Shown here piece by piece: positions 13,750 through 21,380 of a stretch of 36,706 nucleotides of DNA. This DNA is from a virus. Numbering within the stretch: the stretch's first letter is position 1; the number at the start of each line of letters is the position of its first letter. Where the stretch lies: positions 1 to 36,706 of IMG/VR virus record IMGVR_UViG_3300031587_000001. One strand, written 5' to 3'. Both the position numbers and the translations under genes were made by a program. A model generated the notes under the pieces. The model saw only the letters and a list, made by a program, of their open reading frames with translations. It was not told where the DNA came from and made no database searches.

Positions 13750-14127
13750 ATGTTTGACCTATTGACAATGCAGTGTGGCAATTGCCATGCAGCGGGCAGG
13801 TGTGATGGATATAAGGAAGGTGCGTTCTGTAGCAAGGAGGCCGGTTGGCGTGAGTTGGCGAAGCCGTTGGAGAGGCTGGACGCCGAGGGGCTGGTTGAGT
13901 TCCTGGTCGGCAAGATGCAGATAGACAGCGTCCGGCTATCCCGCGCTCAGGCGTTCGAGGTCGAGGACGGCGGCCTGCTTGACAAATCCTTGCAGCAGGT
14001 CAGCGCGCAGTTGTTAAAGGATACGGACCTGTTGGCACGGATGGTAGGAGGTCGGCCACTCCCGGCAGAAGACGAGGAAGAGACTATGCTGACAGGGCTA
14101 GATGTAGACCTGGAGGCGTGGGGTTGA
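13750..14127 (+). CDS. hypothetical Cys-rich protein upstream of terminase, 125 aa
   Basis: The start at ATG 13750 follows GGAGCGGGGAG. The N-terminus has four or five cysteines (MQCGNC, RCDGYKEGAFC) that could bind zinc or a metal cluster. The remainder is helical and acidic. I do not recognise a family. It leads the packaging operon, so it may regulate late expression or assist terminase. Its stop lies inside copy 3 of the 16-bp near-palindrome. Confidence 0.55.
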   Translation: MFDLLTMQCGNCHAAGRCDGYKEGAFCSKEAGWRELAKPLERLDAEGLVEFLVGKMQIDSVRLSRAQAFEVEDGGLLDKSLQQVSAQLLKDTDLLARMVGGRPLPAEDEEETMLTGLDVDLEAWG

Positions 14128-14142
14128 TTTGTGTGCACAAAT
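14127..14142 (+). repeat. 16-bp palindrome, copy 3 of 4
   Basis: ATTTGTGTGCACAAAT is a perfect inverted repeat (7-base arms, TG centre). It overlaps the stop codon of the preceding gene and the TTG start of the GIY-YIG nuclease gene, where a bound protein or an mRNA hairpin could affect translation start. Confidence 0.7.
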
Positions 14143-14617
14143 TTACGGGTTGAAAGACCCAAGGGATGGTACAATTAGATATATTGGGCGATCTGTTCAG
14201 CCGGAGCGACGTTATCAGGAGCATTTGTCTGACAGGACGAACAGACTGAAAGCTAGTTGGATTGACGATTTGCGGGGCGAAGAGCTTGAGCCGACCCTTG
14301 AGATTTTAGAGGAGGTTGGGGAGGAGCAGGTAGCTTCTGTGATTGAGGCGAGGTGGATACAGAGGGGGATAGATGAAGGCTGGCCTTTGACGAATGCAAC
14401 TGTTCCTGATGATTGTGTATGTTCTGAGCTTATTTACTTCATTGAGCCATATTTGGTAGAGACTTATCGCTCTATGTCGCCAGTGCGGCAATTGAAGCTT
14501 GTCGAGTCGGTTATTGATGTTGATATTTATTCGTTTCGTAAGGTTGTGAACAAGGCTCTGATGGAGATTGCTTTCGACAATTGGATGGAAAGTGAATACT
14601 ATGGAGCGCAATGGTAG
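14129..14617 (+). CDS. GIY-YIG endonuclease (probable homing nuclease)
   Basis: The 162-residue product opens with QIYGL and RYIGRS (Y6, Y18-G20), the GIY-YIG motif pair. R27 or R28, H32, E73 (VIEARW) and N89 (PLTN) supply the other expected active-site residues. The TTG start at 14129 is forced, because the first motif begins four codons later. GIY-YIG proteins cut DNA and many free-standing ones are homing endonucleases. Its position between an unknown gene and the small terminase, and a base composition more AT-rich than its neighbours by eye, suggest insertion. Its 3' end overlaps the small terminase gene by 7 bases, so it has been neatly fitted into the operon. Confidence 0.8.
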   Translation: MCAQIYGLKDPRDGTIRYIGRSVQPERRYQEHLSDRTNRLKASWIDDLRGEELEPTLEILEEVGEEQVASVIEARWIQRGIDEGWPLTNATVPDDCVCSELIYFIEPYLVETYRSMSPVRQLKLVESVIDVDIYSFRKVVNKALMEIAFDNWMESEYYGAQW

Positions 14618-15081
14618 CGGTTAGTACAAAGAAAAAGATGGAGTTGGCGGAGAGGCGGCGGCGGGTTGCTAAGTTCTATCTGAACAAAATGTCGCAGGCG
14701 AATATAGCGGAGAAGTTAGGCGTAAGTCAGGCTACTATTAGTCGAGACGTCGCTCACTTGTTTAAGCAGTGGCAGAAGGATGCGAAGGTTGACATTGCAC
14801 AACGTGTTGGTTACGAGCTAGCAAAGTTGGAGTCATTAGAGACGGACTGTGCTATCCAGTTTGCCAAAACAAAGGAAGAGAGTTGGGTTCGTCTGCGAAT
14901 TCGTATTCAGGAGCGCGTCGCCAAAATGCTGGGGTTGGATGCTCCCACAAAGTCAGAGATAACCGGAGCAGGTGGGGGGCCGGTTGATGTCACTTACACA
15001 GACAAGCAGCGGGCCGGAGTTATTGCTGAGTTACTTGAGCGGGCCGGAGAGAGAGTTGCTGGACCGGACGATAGCAGGTGA
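14611..15081 (+). CDS. terS: terminase small subunit
   Basis: This 156-residue protein has a basic N-terminus and a helix-turn-helix (KMSQANIAEKLGVSQATISRDVAHL, residues about 26-50), then a helical oligomerisation region. Small terminases bind the pac or cos site and bring DNA to the large subunit. The call rests on this HTH, the size and the gene directly following, which is the large terminase. Overlap with the large-subunit gene is about 95 bases under the start chosen there. A host-like HTH regulator is an unlikely alternative. Confidence 0.75.
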   Translation: MVAVSTKKKMELAERRRRVAKFYLNKMSQANIAEKLGVSQATISRDVAHLFKQWQKDAKVDIAQRVGYELAKLESLETDCAIQFAKTKEESWVRLRIRIQERVAKMLGLDAPTKSEITGAGGGPVDVTYTDKQRAGVIAELLERAGERVAGPDDSR

Positions 15082-16486
15082 CGCCCTCTGGTTGCCGGTG
15101 TCGGGGCCACAGTTGGCCGCTTACCTGTGCGAGGCCGACGAGTTGTTTTACGGTGGGGCAGCAGGAGGAGGAAAGTCGGATTTGCTGTTGGGTTTGGCCC
15201 TCACGTCACATCTCAAAAGCATCGTATTCAGGAGGGAGTTCCCCCAGCTCAGGGATTTAGTTCTTAGGAGCCATGAGATACTAGCCGGTACGGGGGCTAC
15301 GTACAATGCCTCCAGTGGAGTGTGGCGAGGGATACCGGGGGGCCGGATGTTGGAGTTTGCGTCTTGTGGCTACGACAAGGACTTGAGCAAGTACAAAGGC
15401 CGGCCTCACGACGGGGTGTTCTTCGACGAGGTGGCGGACTTTAACGAATACCAGTACCGGTTTCTGACGGCCTGGGCCAGGACCACGGTTGAAGGGCAGC
15501 GGGTGAGAGTAGTAGCAGCAGGCAACCCACCAACGACGGCAGAGGGCCGGTGGGTGGTGGAGTATTGGGGACCCTGGTTGGATGAGAAATATTCCAACCC
15601 GGCCGAGCCGGGGGAGTTGAGGTGGTTCGCCAGGGTAGGCGACGAGGATGTGGAGGTTGGGAGTGGGGAGCCGTTCTCGCACAACGGCGAGATGGTTCAA
15701 CCCAGGTCGAGGACGTTCATTCCGGCCCGTCTGTCAGACAATCCGTATCTGGCCGACACGGGTTATGGCGCAGTATTGCAGGGATTGCCTGAGCCTTTGC
15801 GCTCCCAGTTGTTGTTTGGGGACTTTACCATTGGCACGACCGATGATCCCTGGCAGGTCATTCCGACCGAGTGGGTCAGGCAGGCAATGGCCAGGTCGAG
15901 GGAGAGGCCGAAGGACGAGGAAGGGAAGCCGGTTCCTCTGTCGGCGTTAGGAGTGGACGTGGCCAGGGGGGGAGGAGATCGGACGGCCATTGTATCCAGG
16001 TACGACAACTGGTTTGGCGAAGTCAAGAGATATCCGGGTAGCGAGACGCCGGATGGGCCGTCGGTTGCAACTCTGGTCGTCAAAGAGATGGGAGGCGATA
16101 CTGGAGCGCAGGTCAACGTGGACATCATCGGCGTGGGAGGGAGTGTCTACGACGTTCTGAAGTCGCAAGGGGTGAAGGCCAAGGGCATCAACTTTGCCGA
16201 AGGCACGACGGCCAGGGATAAGACGGGCCGGTTCAGGTTCAGGAACGTCAGGGCCAAGTGTTATTGGAAGTTCAGGGAGGTGTTGGACCCGGCGAGTGGG
16301 GACGACGTTTCGTTGCCCGACGATCCGGAGTTATTGGCCGACCTGACGGCGGCCAGGTGGAGTTTGACTGTGGGCGGTATATTGGTGGAGGCCAAAGAGG
16401 ACATCGTGAAGAGATTGAGGCGGTCGCCCGACGTGGGGGATGCGGTTGTGTTGGCCAGTATTCCTAGGAGGACGTTGTTACTTTGA
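14987..16486 (+). CDS. terL: terminase large subunit
   Basis: The product is about 499 residues from ATG 14987, which has a GGTGGGGGG stretch upstream. The start is uncertain because it overlaps the small subunit by 95 bases; an in-frame TTG near 15090 is an alternative. The ATPase half has Walker A GAAGGGKS (57-64) and Walker B GVFFDEV (D147, E148). The RNase H-like nuclease half begins with GVDVARGGGD (322-331, D324) and has VDIIGVGG (D379). It powers DNA packaging into proheads at the portal and cuts the concatemer. It is uninterrupted by an intein, unlike the portal gene that follows. Confidence 0.95.
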   Translation: MSLTQTSSGPELLLSYLSGPERELLDRTIAGDALWLPVSGPQLAAYLCEADELFYGGAAGGGKSDLLLGLALTSHLKSIVFRREFPQLRDLVLRSHEILAGTGATYNASSGVWRGIPGGRMLEFASCGYDKDLSKYKGRPHDGVFFDEVADFNEYQYRFLTAWARTTVEGQRVRVVAAGNPPTTAEGRWVVEYWGPWLDEKYSNPAEPGELRWFARVGDEDVEVGSGEPFSHNGEMVQPRSRTFIPARLSDNPYLADTGYGAVLQGLPEPLRSQLLFGDFTIGTTDDPWQVIPTEWVRQAMARSRERPKDEEGKPVPLSALGVDVARGGGDRTAIVSRYDNWFGEVKRYPGSETPDGPSVATLVVKEMGGDTGAQVNVDIIGVGGSVYDVLKSQGVKAKGINFAEGTTARDKTGRFRFRNVRAKCYWKFREVLDPASGDDVSLPDDPELLADLTAARWSLTVGGILVEAKEDIVKRLRRSPDVGDAVVLASIPRRTLLL

Positions 16487-19176
16487 GGAAGCCAGGTGTT
16501 TTGACGAGAGCGAAGGCGGCGTATAAGTTCTATAGGGACGGTTGGCAGCAGTTCGGGATAGTGCCCAGGGAGCGGGGGCGTGGTGTGTTGGCCATCAACA
16601 CGTGGGGCACGAAGGCGGCGCCGTTCATCTGGCCCGAATGGAGGATGGGCCAACCGATCTGGCAACTCGTGGATTATCCCACGTATGCGCAGGAGGGTTA
16701 CAACGAGAACACGGTGGTTTATAGTGCCATCATGTACAAGGTGCGTTCTATCGTCTCTGCCCCGCTGAGGGCCTACACAGGCACTTTGGACGAGCCGGAG
16801 CTGTTGCCTCCAGACCATCCACTGTCTCAACTGGTGGCACGTCCCAATAGGTTCATGAGTTGGCCCGAGTTCCAGGGGTTGGCTGAGGTGTACTTTAACC
16901 TGTCAGGCAATTGTTACATCTACGTGGATAAGGGCACTCCGGCTCTGTACCTGTTGAGGCCCGACCTGGTAAAGATAGTGCCCCGACCGGGCAAAAAAGA
17001 GTTGATGGGCTTCCTGTATGTGCCGGAGGGTAAAGGGCAGGCCGACGGGATTCCCTATTTGCCTCAAGATATAATCCACGTCAAGTTACCAAACCCGTTG
17101 GACGAGTTGGATGGTCTGGGGTATGGCATCCCGCCGGTGTCGCCGGCAGCCAGGTCCGTTGACGTGGACAATCAGGTTACCAGGTTTCTCAAATTGTTCT
17201 TTGACAAAGGGGCCATGCCGCCGGGGTTGCTCAGCTACGACTACGAGTTGGACGACGAGGACATAGCGCGGGCCAGGGAGAGATGGCAGGAGCAGTACGG
17301 CGGGGTGGCCAACTGGACGGACGTGGCCGTGCTGGACAAAACGGGCAAATATCAAAGGCTGGGTTTGACTTTTGACGAGATGGGATTTGAGGGGCTGGAC
17401 GAGCGTAACGAGGCACGCATCTCAGGGCCATTTGGTGTGCCACCTATCCTGATAGGAGCCAGGGCGGGGCTCAAGCACGCCACTTACTGTTTACCGGCTA
17501 TGGCCAGAATTAGTACGCCAGGTGGGTTGAAGCACATTGCCAATATCGAGCCTGGGGATCGTGTTTGGAGCTTCGTTGATGGGGAGTTACAAGAGAAGTC
17601 GGTCATTTGGTCAGGCCAGGTGGGCAAGAAAAAACTCTATGAGATCAGGACAAAGAATCGAACCTTGCGGGCTACCGGAAACCATCCGGTACTCGTTCGC
17701 ACACCAGGCAAAAAGGGAGGTGTGCCTAACCATTTACGTCACGCTGGCTATGAGTGGCGACGGGTGGACGAGTTGACTACCGATGATTGGGTAGTAGAGC
17801 CAAAGGCGTATCCAGATTGTAATATCCAATTTGCCTTTACCCCTGACCATTATCGCTTCTTTGGTGCGATTATTGGTGATGGGACAGTGGATGCGGGGCG
17901 TGGCCAGGTTCGTATGGCAATTCCGCGAAGTGATGACTGTCATGATGAATATGTAGCCCTTGCGCAAAAGCTCTTTACAAAAGATAATGGCGGCCCTATT
18001 CGGGTCGCTGAATGCCCTCGTTCCTTCAACTTCGTGGCTACAAAGTGGACCAGGCGACTTGTCGAGTTGGGGCTTGGTGATCGGGCGCACACAAAGAGGA
18101 TACCGGGGTGGGTATATCAGTTATCAAGGGTGGAACGGTTGGCGTTTTTGGCCGGTTTGATTGACACGGATGGAAGTATTGACAAGCGAGGAGCGTTGAC
18201 AATTGGCTTTACCAGCGAGGAATTGACACATGATGTACGTCATTTGTTCTTGACGACGGGGTTTCAATGCACCAATGTCTATCGGCGCGTTACGACACCG
18301 GATATGCTTCCCAGTCCCGGCACGAAGGACCAATACGATTTCTATCGCTTCGTTGTTTCCTCCGCCGCCATGTTGGCTGAGATACCATTCACCAATTCTA
18401 CTTATAGGCATCGAGTAGAAGGGAATAGCCACCGGATTAGGGATTGTGGGAAGGACGCGGTGAGGGCAGGATTGGATAACCATTTGGGCTTTTATCGGGT
18501 CAAGGAAATCATTGAGTTGGAGCCCGAATCGGTCTATGACATAACGGTAGAAGGTGGCCATAGTTTTGTTGCTGACGGCGTGGTAGTGCATAATTCTAAC
18601 TATGAGGAGGCCAGGCGGGCCTTCTGGCAGGATACGCTGGTGCCGGAGCTGCGCTGGTTCGAGATGGAGTATCAGTACTATCTGCAAGGGGACAAAGGCG
18701 AGTTTGTGATGTTCGACTTGTCCAAAGTCCCGGCGCTGGAGCCACCGGCCAAGGAGCGGGCGGACATCGCCAGGGATGCGTTCCGGGCGAGTGGCATTAC
18801 GCGCAACGAGTACCGGAGTATCATCGGGCTTGATCCGGACCCCGACGGAGATGTCTACCTGGTGAGCCTGGGAGTCATCGAAGTCCCGGCCTCCCAGCAA
18901 GGGGAAGAGACGGAGGAAGGAGCGCCGGAGGCGGAGGAACAGGCGGCGCAGGTCGGGTTGAAATCGGGCGTTGGAATTCGGGAGGTGTTGGCCATCGTCC
19001 ATGAGGCCGGGCGGCAGGCGCTGAAGAAGAGGAAGATGGTCTCCTGGCCGGACGTTTTGCCGCAGGTGCAGGAGCATCTGGACAACGAGGCCATTCGTAC
19101 TGTGTTCCGGCAGGCTACGGAGGAAGGCTGGAGCGTGGAGGCTATGACTAACAAATTAAGGAAGGTGCTGGCATGA
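16483..19176 (+). CDS. portal protein, interrupted by an in-frame intein
   Basis: The start is TTG 16483, overlapping the terminase stop, with AGGAGG at about 11 bases. The precursor has 897 residues. Exteins 1-335 and 705-897 together give a 528-residue HK97-type portal. Recognisable parts are the N-terminal wing (YPTYAQEGYNENTVVYSAI), the stem/crown part and the conserved segment ending KHATY joined to SNYEEARRAFW. The dodecameric portal forms the DNA entry vertex and binds terminase. The intein sits exactly inside the conserved KHATY-SNYEEARRAFW motif. The last 60 residues form an acidic then helical tail (REVLAIVHEAGRQALKKRK). The next gene overlaps by ATGA. Confidence 0.92.
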   Translation: MRKPGVLTRAKAAYKFYRDGWQQFGIVPRERGRGVLAINTWGTKAAPFIWPEWRMGQPIWQLVDYPTYAQEGYNENTVVYSAIMYKVRSIVSAPLRAYTGTLDEPELLPPDHPLSQLVARPNRFMSWPEFQGLAEVYFNLSGNCYIYVDKGTPALYLLRPDLVKIVPRPGKKELMGFLYVPEGKGQADGIPYLPQDIIHVKLPNPLDELDGLGYGIPPVSPAARSVDVDNQVTRFLKLFFDKGAMPPGLLSYDYELDDEDIARARERWQEQYGGVANWTDVAVLDKTGKYQRLGLTFDEMGFEGLDERNEARISGPFGVPPILIGARAGLKHATYCLPAMARISTPGGLKHIANIEPGDRVWSFVDGELQEKSVIWSGQVGKKKLYEIRTKNRTLRATGNHPVLVRTPGKKGGVPNHLRHAGYEWRRVDELTTDDWVVEPKAYPDCNIQFAFTPDHYRFFGAIIGDGTVDAGRGQVRMAIPRSDDCHDEYVALAQKLFTKDNGGPIRVAECPRSFNFVATKWTRRLVELGLGDRAHTKRIPGWVYQLSRVERLAFLAGLIDTDGSIDKRGALTIGFTSEELTHDVRHLFLTTGFQCTNVYRRVTTPDMLPSPGTKDQYDFYRFVVSSAAMLAEIPFTNSTYRHRVEGNSHRIRDCGKDAVRAGLDNHLGFYRVKEIIELEPESVYDITVEGGHSFVADGVVVHNSNYEEARRAFWQDTLVPELRWFEMEYQYYLQGDKGEFVMFDLSKVPALEPPAKERADIARDAFRASGITRNEYRSIIGLDPDPDGDVYLVSLGVIEVPASQQGEETEEGAPEAEEQAAQVGLKSGVGIREVLAIVHEAGRQALKKRKMVSWPDVLPQVQEHLDNEAIRTVFRQATEEGWSVEAMTNKLRKVLA
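17488..18594 (+). mobile_element. intein with LAGLIDADG homing endonuclease in portal
   Basis: The 369-residue insertion starts at Cys336 (CLPAMARIST) and ends at His703-Asn704, followed by Ser705 as the +1 nucleophile. Block B is ATGNHPVL (TxxH). LAGLIDADG motif 1 is FFGAIIGDG and motif 2 is FLAGLIDTDG. Block F/G is YDITVEGGHSFVADG and VVVHN. All splicing residues are present, so self-splicing should be active. The two dodecapeptides each keep a catalytic acid, so homing is also plausible. The segment is by eye more AT-rich than the exteins. Confidence 0.93.
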
Positions 19177-19577
19177 TCTGGATTTCAGGTGTCATCGGCG
19201 TTCTATTGTTCTTTATCCTGTGTTGCGTCTCTGCCTGTCACAAGCAGTTGGAGAGGATACGGAAGCGGTTGGATAGACTCAACGGGCCGTTCAGGAGTTG
19301 TGCGACCGCATTTGGGAAAGCAGTATGCGTGAGTAGTATGATCTGTTCATACCAGGGGCAGGATGCGGAGATGTTAGACGAGAAGCTTCAGAAAGTAGTT
19401 GATGCTTGGTGGGATTATGTTGAAACCTTGGGGCCGGTCTATGAAACCATTAAGGAAATGTGTGCTACTTTTAAGGACAGTTTAAAAAGGCTGTATTTAG
19501 AGGCCGGCGCTCCTTACGGTGATACGGACGAAGGCATGTGGCGTTGGCTGTGGGAGAAATTGGAAGATGAGGATTGA
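19173..19577 (+). CDS. hypothetical membrane-anchored protein, 134 aa
   Basis: ATG 19173 overlaps the portal stop (ATGA). Residues 2-21 form one hydrophobic helix, ending VSAC, which formally resembles a lipobox. But no positive charge precedes it, and a basic stretch (KQLERIRKRLDR) follows, favouring an N-out single-pass anchor. The rest is helical, acidic and Trp-rich. It sits between portal and protease, where a small membrane protein is unexpected. It could be a misplaced lysis or superinfection function, but no family is recognised. Confidence 0.55.
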   Translation: MIWISGVIGVLLFFILCCVSACHKQLERIRKRLDRLNGPFRSCATAFGKAVCVSSMICSYQGQDAEMLDEKLQKVVDAWWDYVETLGPVYETIKEMCATFKDSLKRLYLEAGAPYGDTDEGMWRWLWEKLEDED

Positions 19578-19755
19578 CAGTTTCCACTGTAACCGGTGCG
19601 GGCAAGACCATAAGGACGTGGAGTTCCGTCAGTTGTCGGGGGAGAGGCGGGGTATCTATTGGGCGTTGTGTCCTGTTACCGGGGAACCTGTTTTGCTTCG
19701 CGTTGAGGCGTTAGGGGGAGATGAGTATCCCCACCGGTTCGAGACCAAGGTTTGA
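19567..19755 (+). CDS. small zinc-ribbon protein, 62 aa
   Basis: From ATG 19567, overlapping the previous gene by 11 bases, the product starts MRIDSFHCNRCGQ (C8, C11) and has a further Cys in WALCPVTGEP. This is an incomplete zinc ribbon with one CxxC pair plus His and Cys, followed by a short strand-rich tail. An upstream in-frame ATG at 19519 would run inside the preceding gene and is rejected. Function is unknown. Confidence 0.5.
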   Translation: MRIDSFHCNRCGQDHKDVEFRQLSGERRGIYWALCPVTGEPVLLRVEALGGDEYPHRFETKV

Positions 19756-19780
19756 CAAAGTTCTATGGGTATGGTAAGAT
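19752..19780 (+). promoter_or_regulatory. possible sigma-70 promoter before the protease
   Basis: TTGACA (19752-19757) and TAAGAT (19775-19780) are 17 bp apart, again with TGG before the -10. The -10 overlaps the ATG of a 37-codon ORF, so both cannot be used in the same transcript. It would supply extra transcription to the capsid genes. Confidence 0.6.
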
Positions 19781-19892
19781 GTTAGACAGAAAGCGCAAGT
19801 TGGAGATTTACTCTCAGATAAAACGCCACTTGATTGCTCTGGTGTATCTGGTCGCCGAGTTGGCGCTGGGGGAGAAGCCGGAGAAGCTGTAG
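19779..19892 (+). CDS. putative 37-residue microprotein
   Basis: ATG 19779 opens 38 codons giving a basic N-terminus (LDRKRKLEIYSQIKR) and a hydrophobic helix (HLIALVYLVAELALG) with a short charged tail. The composition is protein-like, but no clear ribosome site exists and the ATG lies within a predicted -10 box. It would need transcription from upstream. A terminator follows. Confidence 0.35.
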   Translation: MLDRKRKLEIYSQIKRHLIALVYLVAELALGEKPEKL

Positions 19893-19931
19893 GATTCTAT
19901 AGCTATTGGCCCACTGTTAGTTAGATAACAC

Positions 19932-19982
19932 ACGGCTTGTTGACCGTTACTGATGACGCGGTTGGCAGGCCGTTTTTGTTTT
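19932..19982 (+). terminator. intrinsic terminator upstream of prohead protease
   Basis: 19932-19946 pairs with 19959-19973 over 15 positions, four of them G-U, followed by TTTTTGTTTT. The protease ribosome site (GGAGGAG) follows at once. With the promoter at 19752 it forms a second promoter-then-terminator arrangement about 150 bases long. Confidence 0.7.
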
Positions 19983-19991
19983 GGAGGAGAA

Positions 19992-21380
19992 ATGGAACAC
20001 AAATCATATCCGGTATTCATAACGAAGTTGGACGAGGAGCAAGGGATCGTTGAGACTGTCTTCGCCGTCTTTGGCAATCTGGATAAGGTCAACGACGTCA
20101 TTCATCCAGGTGCGTTCGTCAAGACTTTTGTGGAGCGGGGGGGCAAGATAAAGGTTTTGGACCAACACAGGACGGATAGTGTCTTATCCGTGCTGGGCAA
20201 GCCCCGGATGTTACGGGAGTTGGGCCGTAACGAGTTGCCTCCCGATTTGCTGGCCAAATATCCTGAGGCGACCGGTGGGGCCTGGTCGCAGGTTCAGTTC
20301 AACTTGAAGACCCAGGCAGGGCATGATGTCTTTCAGCACTTCAAGGCGGGCGACATTGACGAGTGGTCGTTTGGCTACGACGCGTTGGACTTTGACTATT
20401 CCGATGTGGAGGGAGTGAAGGCGCGAAATCTCAGGACCATCAAACTCTACGAGCTCAGTCCTGTCGTCTGGGGCGCGAACCCGGCCACGGTTACCACGTC
20501 GGTCAAGATGGAGGGCAAGCCGGTAGAGGAGACGGAGAACACCATTCGCATTCAGGTCAGGGATTCGGACGACATGCAAGAGGGCAGTCTCAGGACTATT
20601 ACTATCAGTGAGGATGAGGGCATTCAGGCCCTCATAGGCAAATTGCCGGGGAAGACGACCACGACCATTGCCACCTACATCTTCGACAAGGATAAGTGGA
20701 CGGTGGAGAAGGCCAGGGCGTGGGTGGAGGACCACAGGAAGTCGGCCACGAAAGGCGTATCTGGCAAAACGGATTGGCCCCTGGCCGACAGGGACAGGGC
20801 GTGGGACGCGGGCGCAGCCGAGGGGCGCATCAGGTCGTGGGCCGGGGCCGAGGATGGGCCTAACGAGAAGTATCGGTCCTGTCATTTCTGGTACGACGCC
20901 GAGAACGCCGATAACTTTACGGCCTACAAATTGCTCTTTTGCGACGTGGTTGACGGGACCGTCAGGGCCGTTCCACGAGGCGTCTTTGCCGTTGCCGGTG
21001 TGTTGAGCGGGGCACGTGGGGGGACCACTATACCGGCAGGTGATCAGGACGGAATTAAGGCCCGTGTGTCGGGTTACTATGCCAGGATGAGGCGCGAGTT
21101 TGACGACGATAGCATCGTGTCTCCCTGGGAGAAGTCACAGAAGGAAGGCCGCGTGTTGAGTACGGCCAATGCAGAGCGTATCGCCTCTGCCGTCGAGAAC
21201 CTGATTGCAGTGTTGGAGGCGGCAGGTGTGGAGATAGAAGCGGGGAAGGCCGGATCGGGCAGCGACATCACCCACCTCCCAAAGGGGGCCGGGTCGTGTG
21301 GCGGACCATCCACCGATGAGGACCTGCTAAGGATTATCGAGATAGAACAAGAGCAACTTAAACTAGCGGAGGTGGAATAA
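19992..21380 (+). CDS. HK97-family prohead protease with C-terminal extension
   Basis: ATG 19992 with GGAGGAG gives 462 residues; an upstream frame from 19953 runs through the terminator and is rejected. Residues 1-190 are a U35/S78-type serine protease: IHPGAF near 38, H59 in LDQHRTDS and S126 in DEWSFGYD. These proteases cleave scaffold and capsid delta-domains during maturation. The C-terminal half adds a conserved phage module (KDKWTVEKARAWVEDH, WAGAEDGPNEKY, KLLFCDVVDG, AVPRGVFA) and a helical end that may act as fused scaffold. The length is about twice that of a lone protease. The stop overlaps the capsid ATG (TAATG). Confidence 0.88.
   Translation: MEHKSYPVFITKLDEEQGIVETVFAVFGNLDKVNDVIHPGAFVKTFVERGGKIKVLDQHRTDSVLSVLGKPRMLRELGRNELPPDLLAKYPEATGGAWSQVQFNLKTQAGHDVFQHFKAGDIDEWSFGYDALDFDYSDVEGVKARNLRTIKLYELSPVVWGANPATVTTSVKMEGKPVEETENTIRIQVRDSDDMQEGSLRTITISEDEGIQALIGKLPGKTTTTIATYIFDKDKWTVEKARAWVEDHRKSATKGVSGKTDWPLADRDRAWDAGAAEGRIRSWAGAEDGPNEKYRSCHFWYDAENADNFTAYKLLFCDVVDGTVRAVPRGVFAVAGVLSGARGGTTIPAGDQDGIKARVSGYYARMRREFDDDSIVSPWEKSQKEGRVLSTANAERIASAVENLIAVLEAAGVEIEAGKAGSGSDITHLPKGAGSCGGPSTDEDLLRIIEIEQEQLKLAEVE

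Noticed and set aside
13685-13765. Short ORF inside the candidate small RNA
   Set aside because: It reads through the terminator stem, has no ribosome site and looks random.
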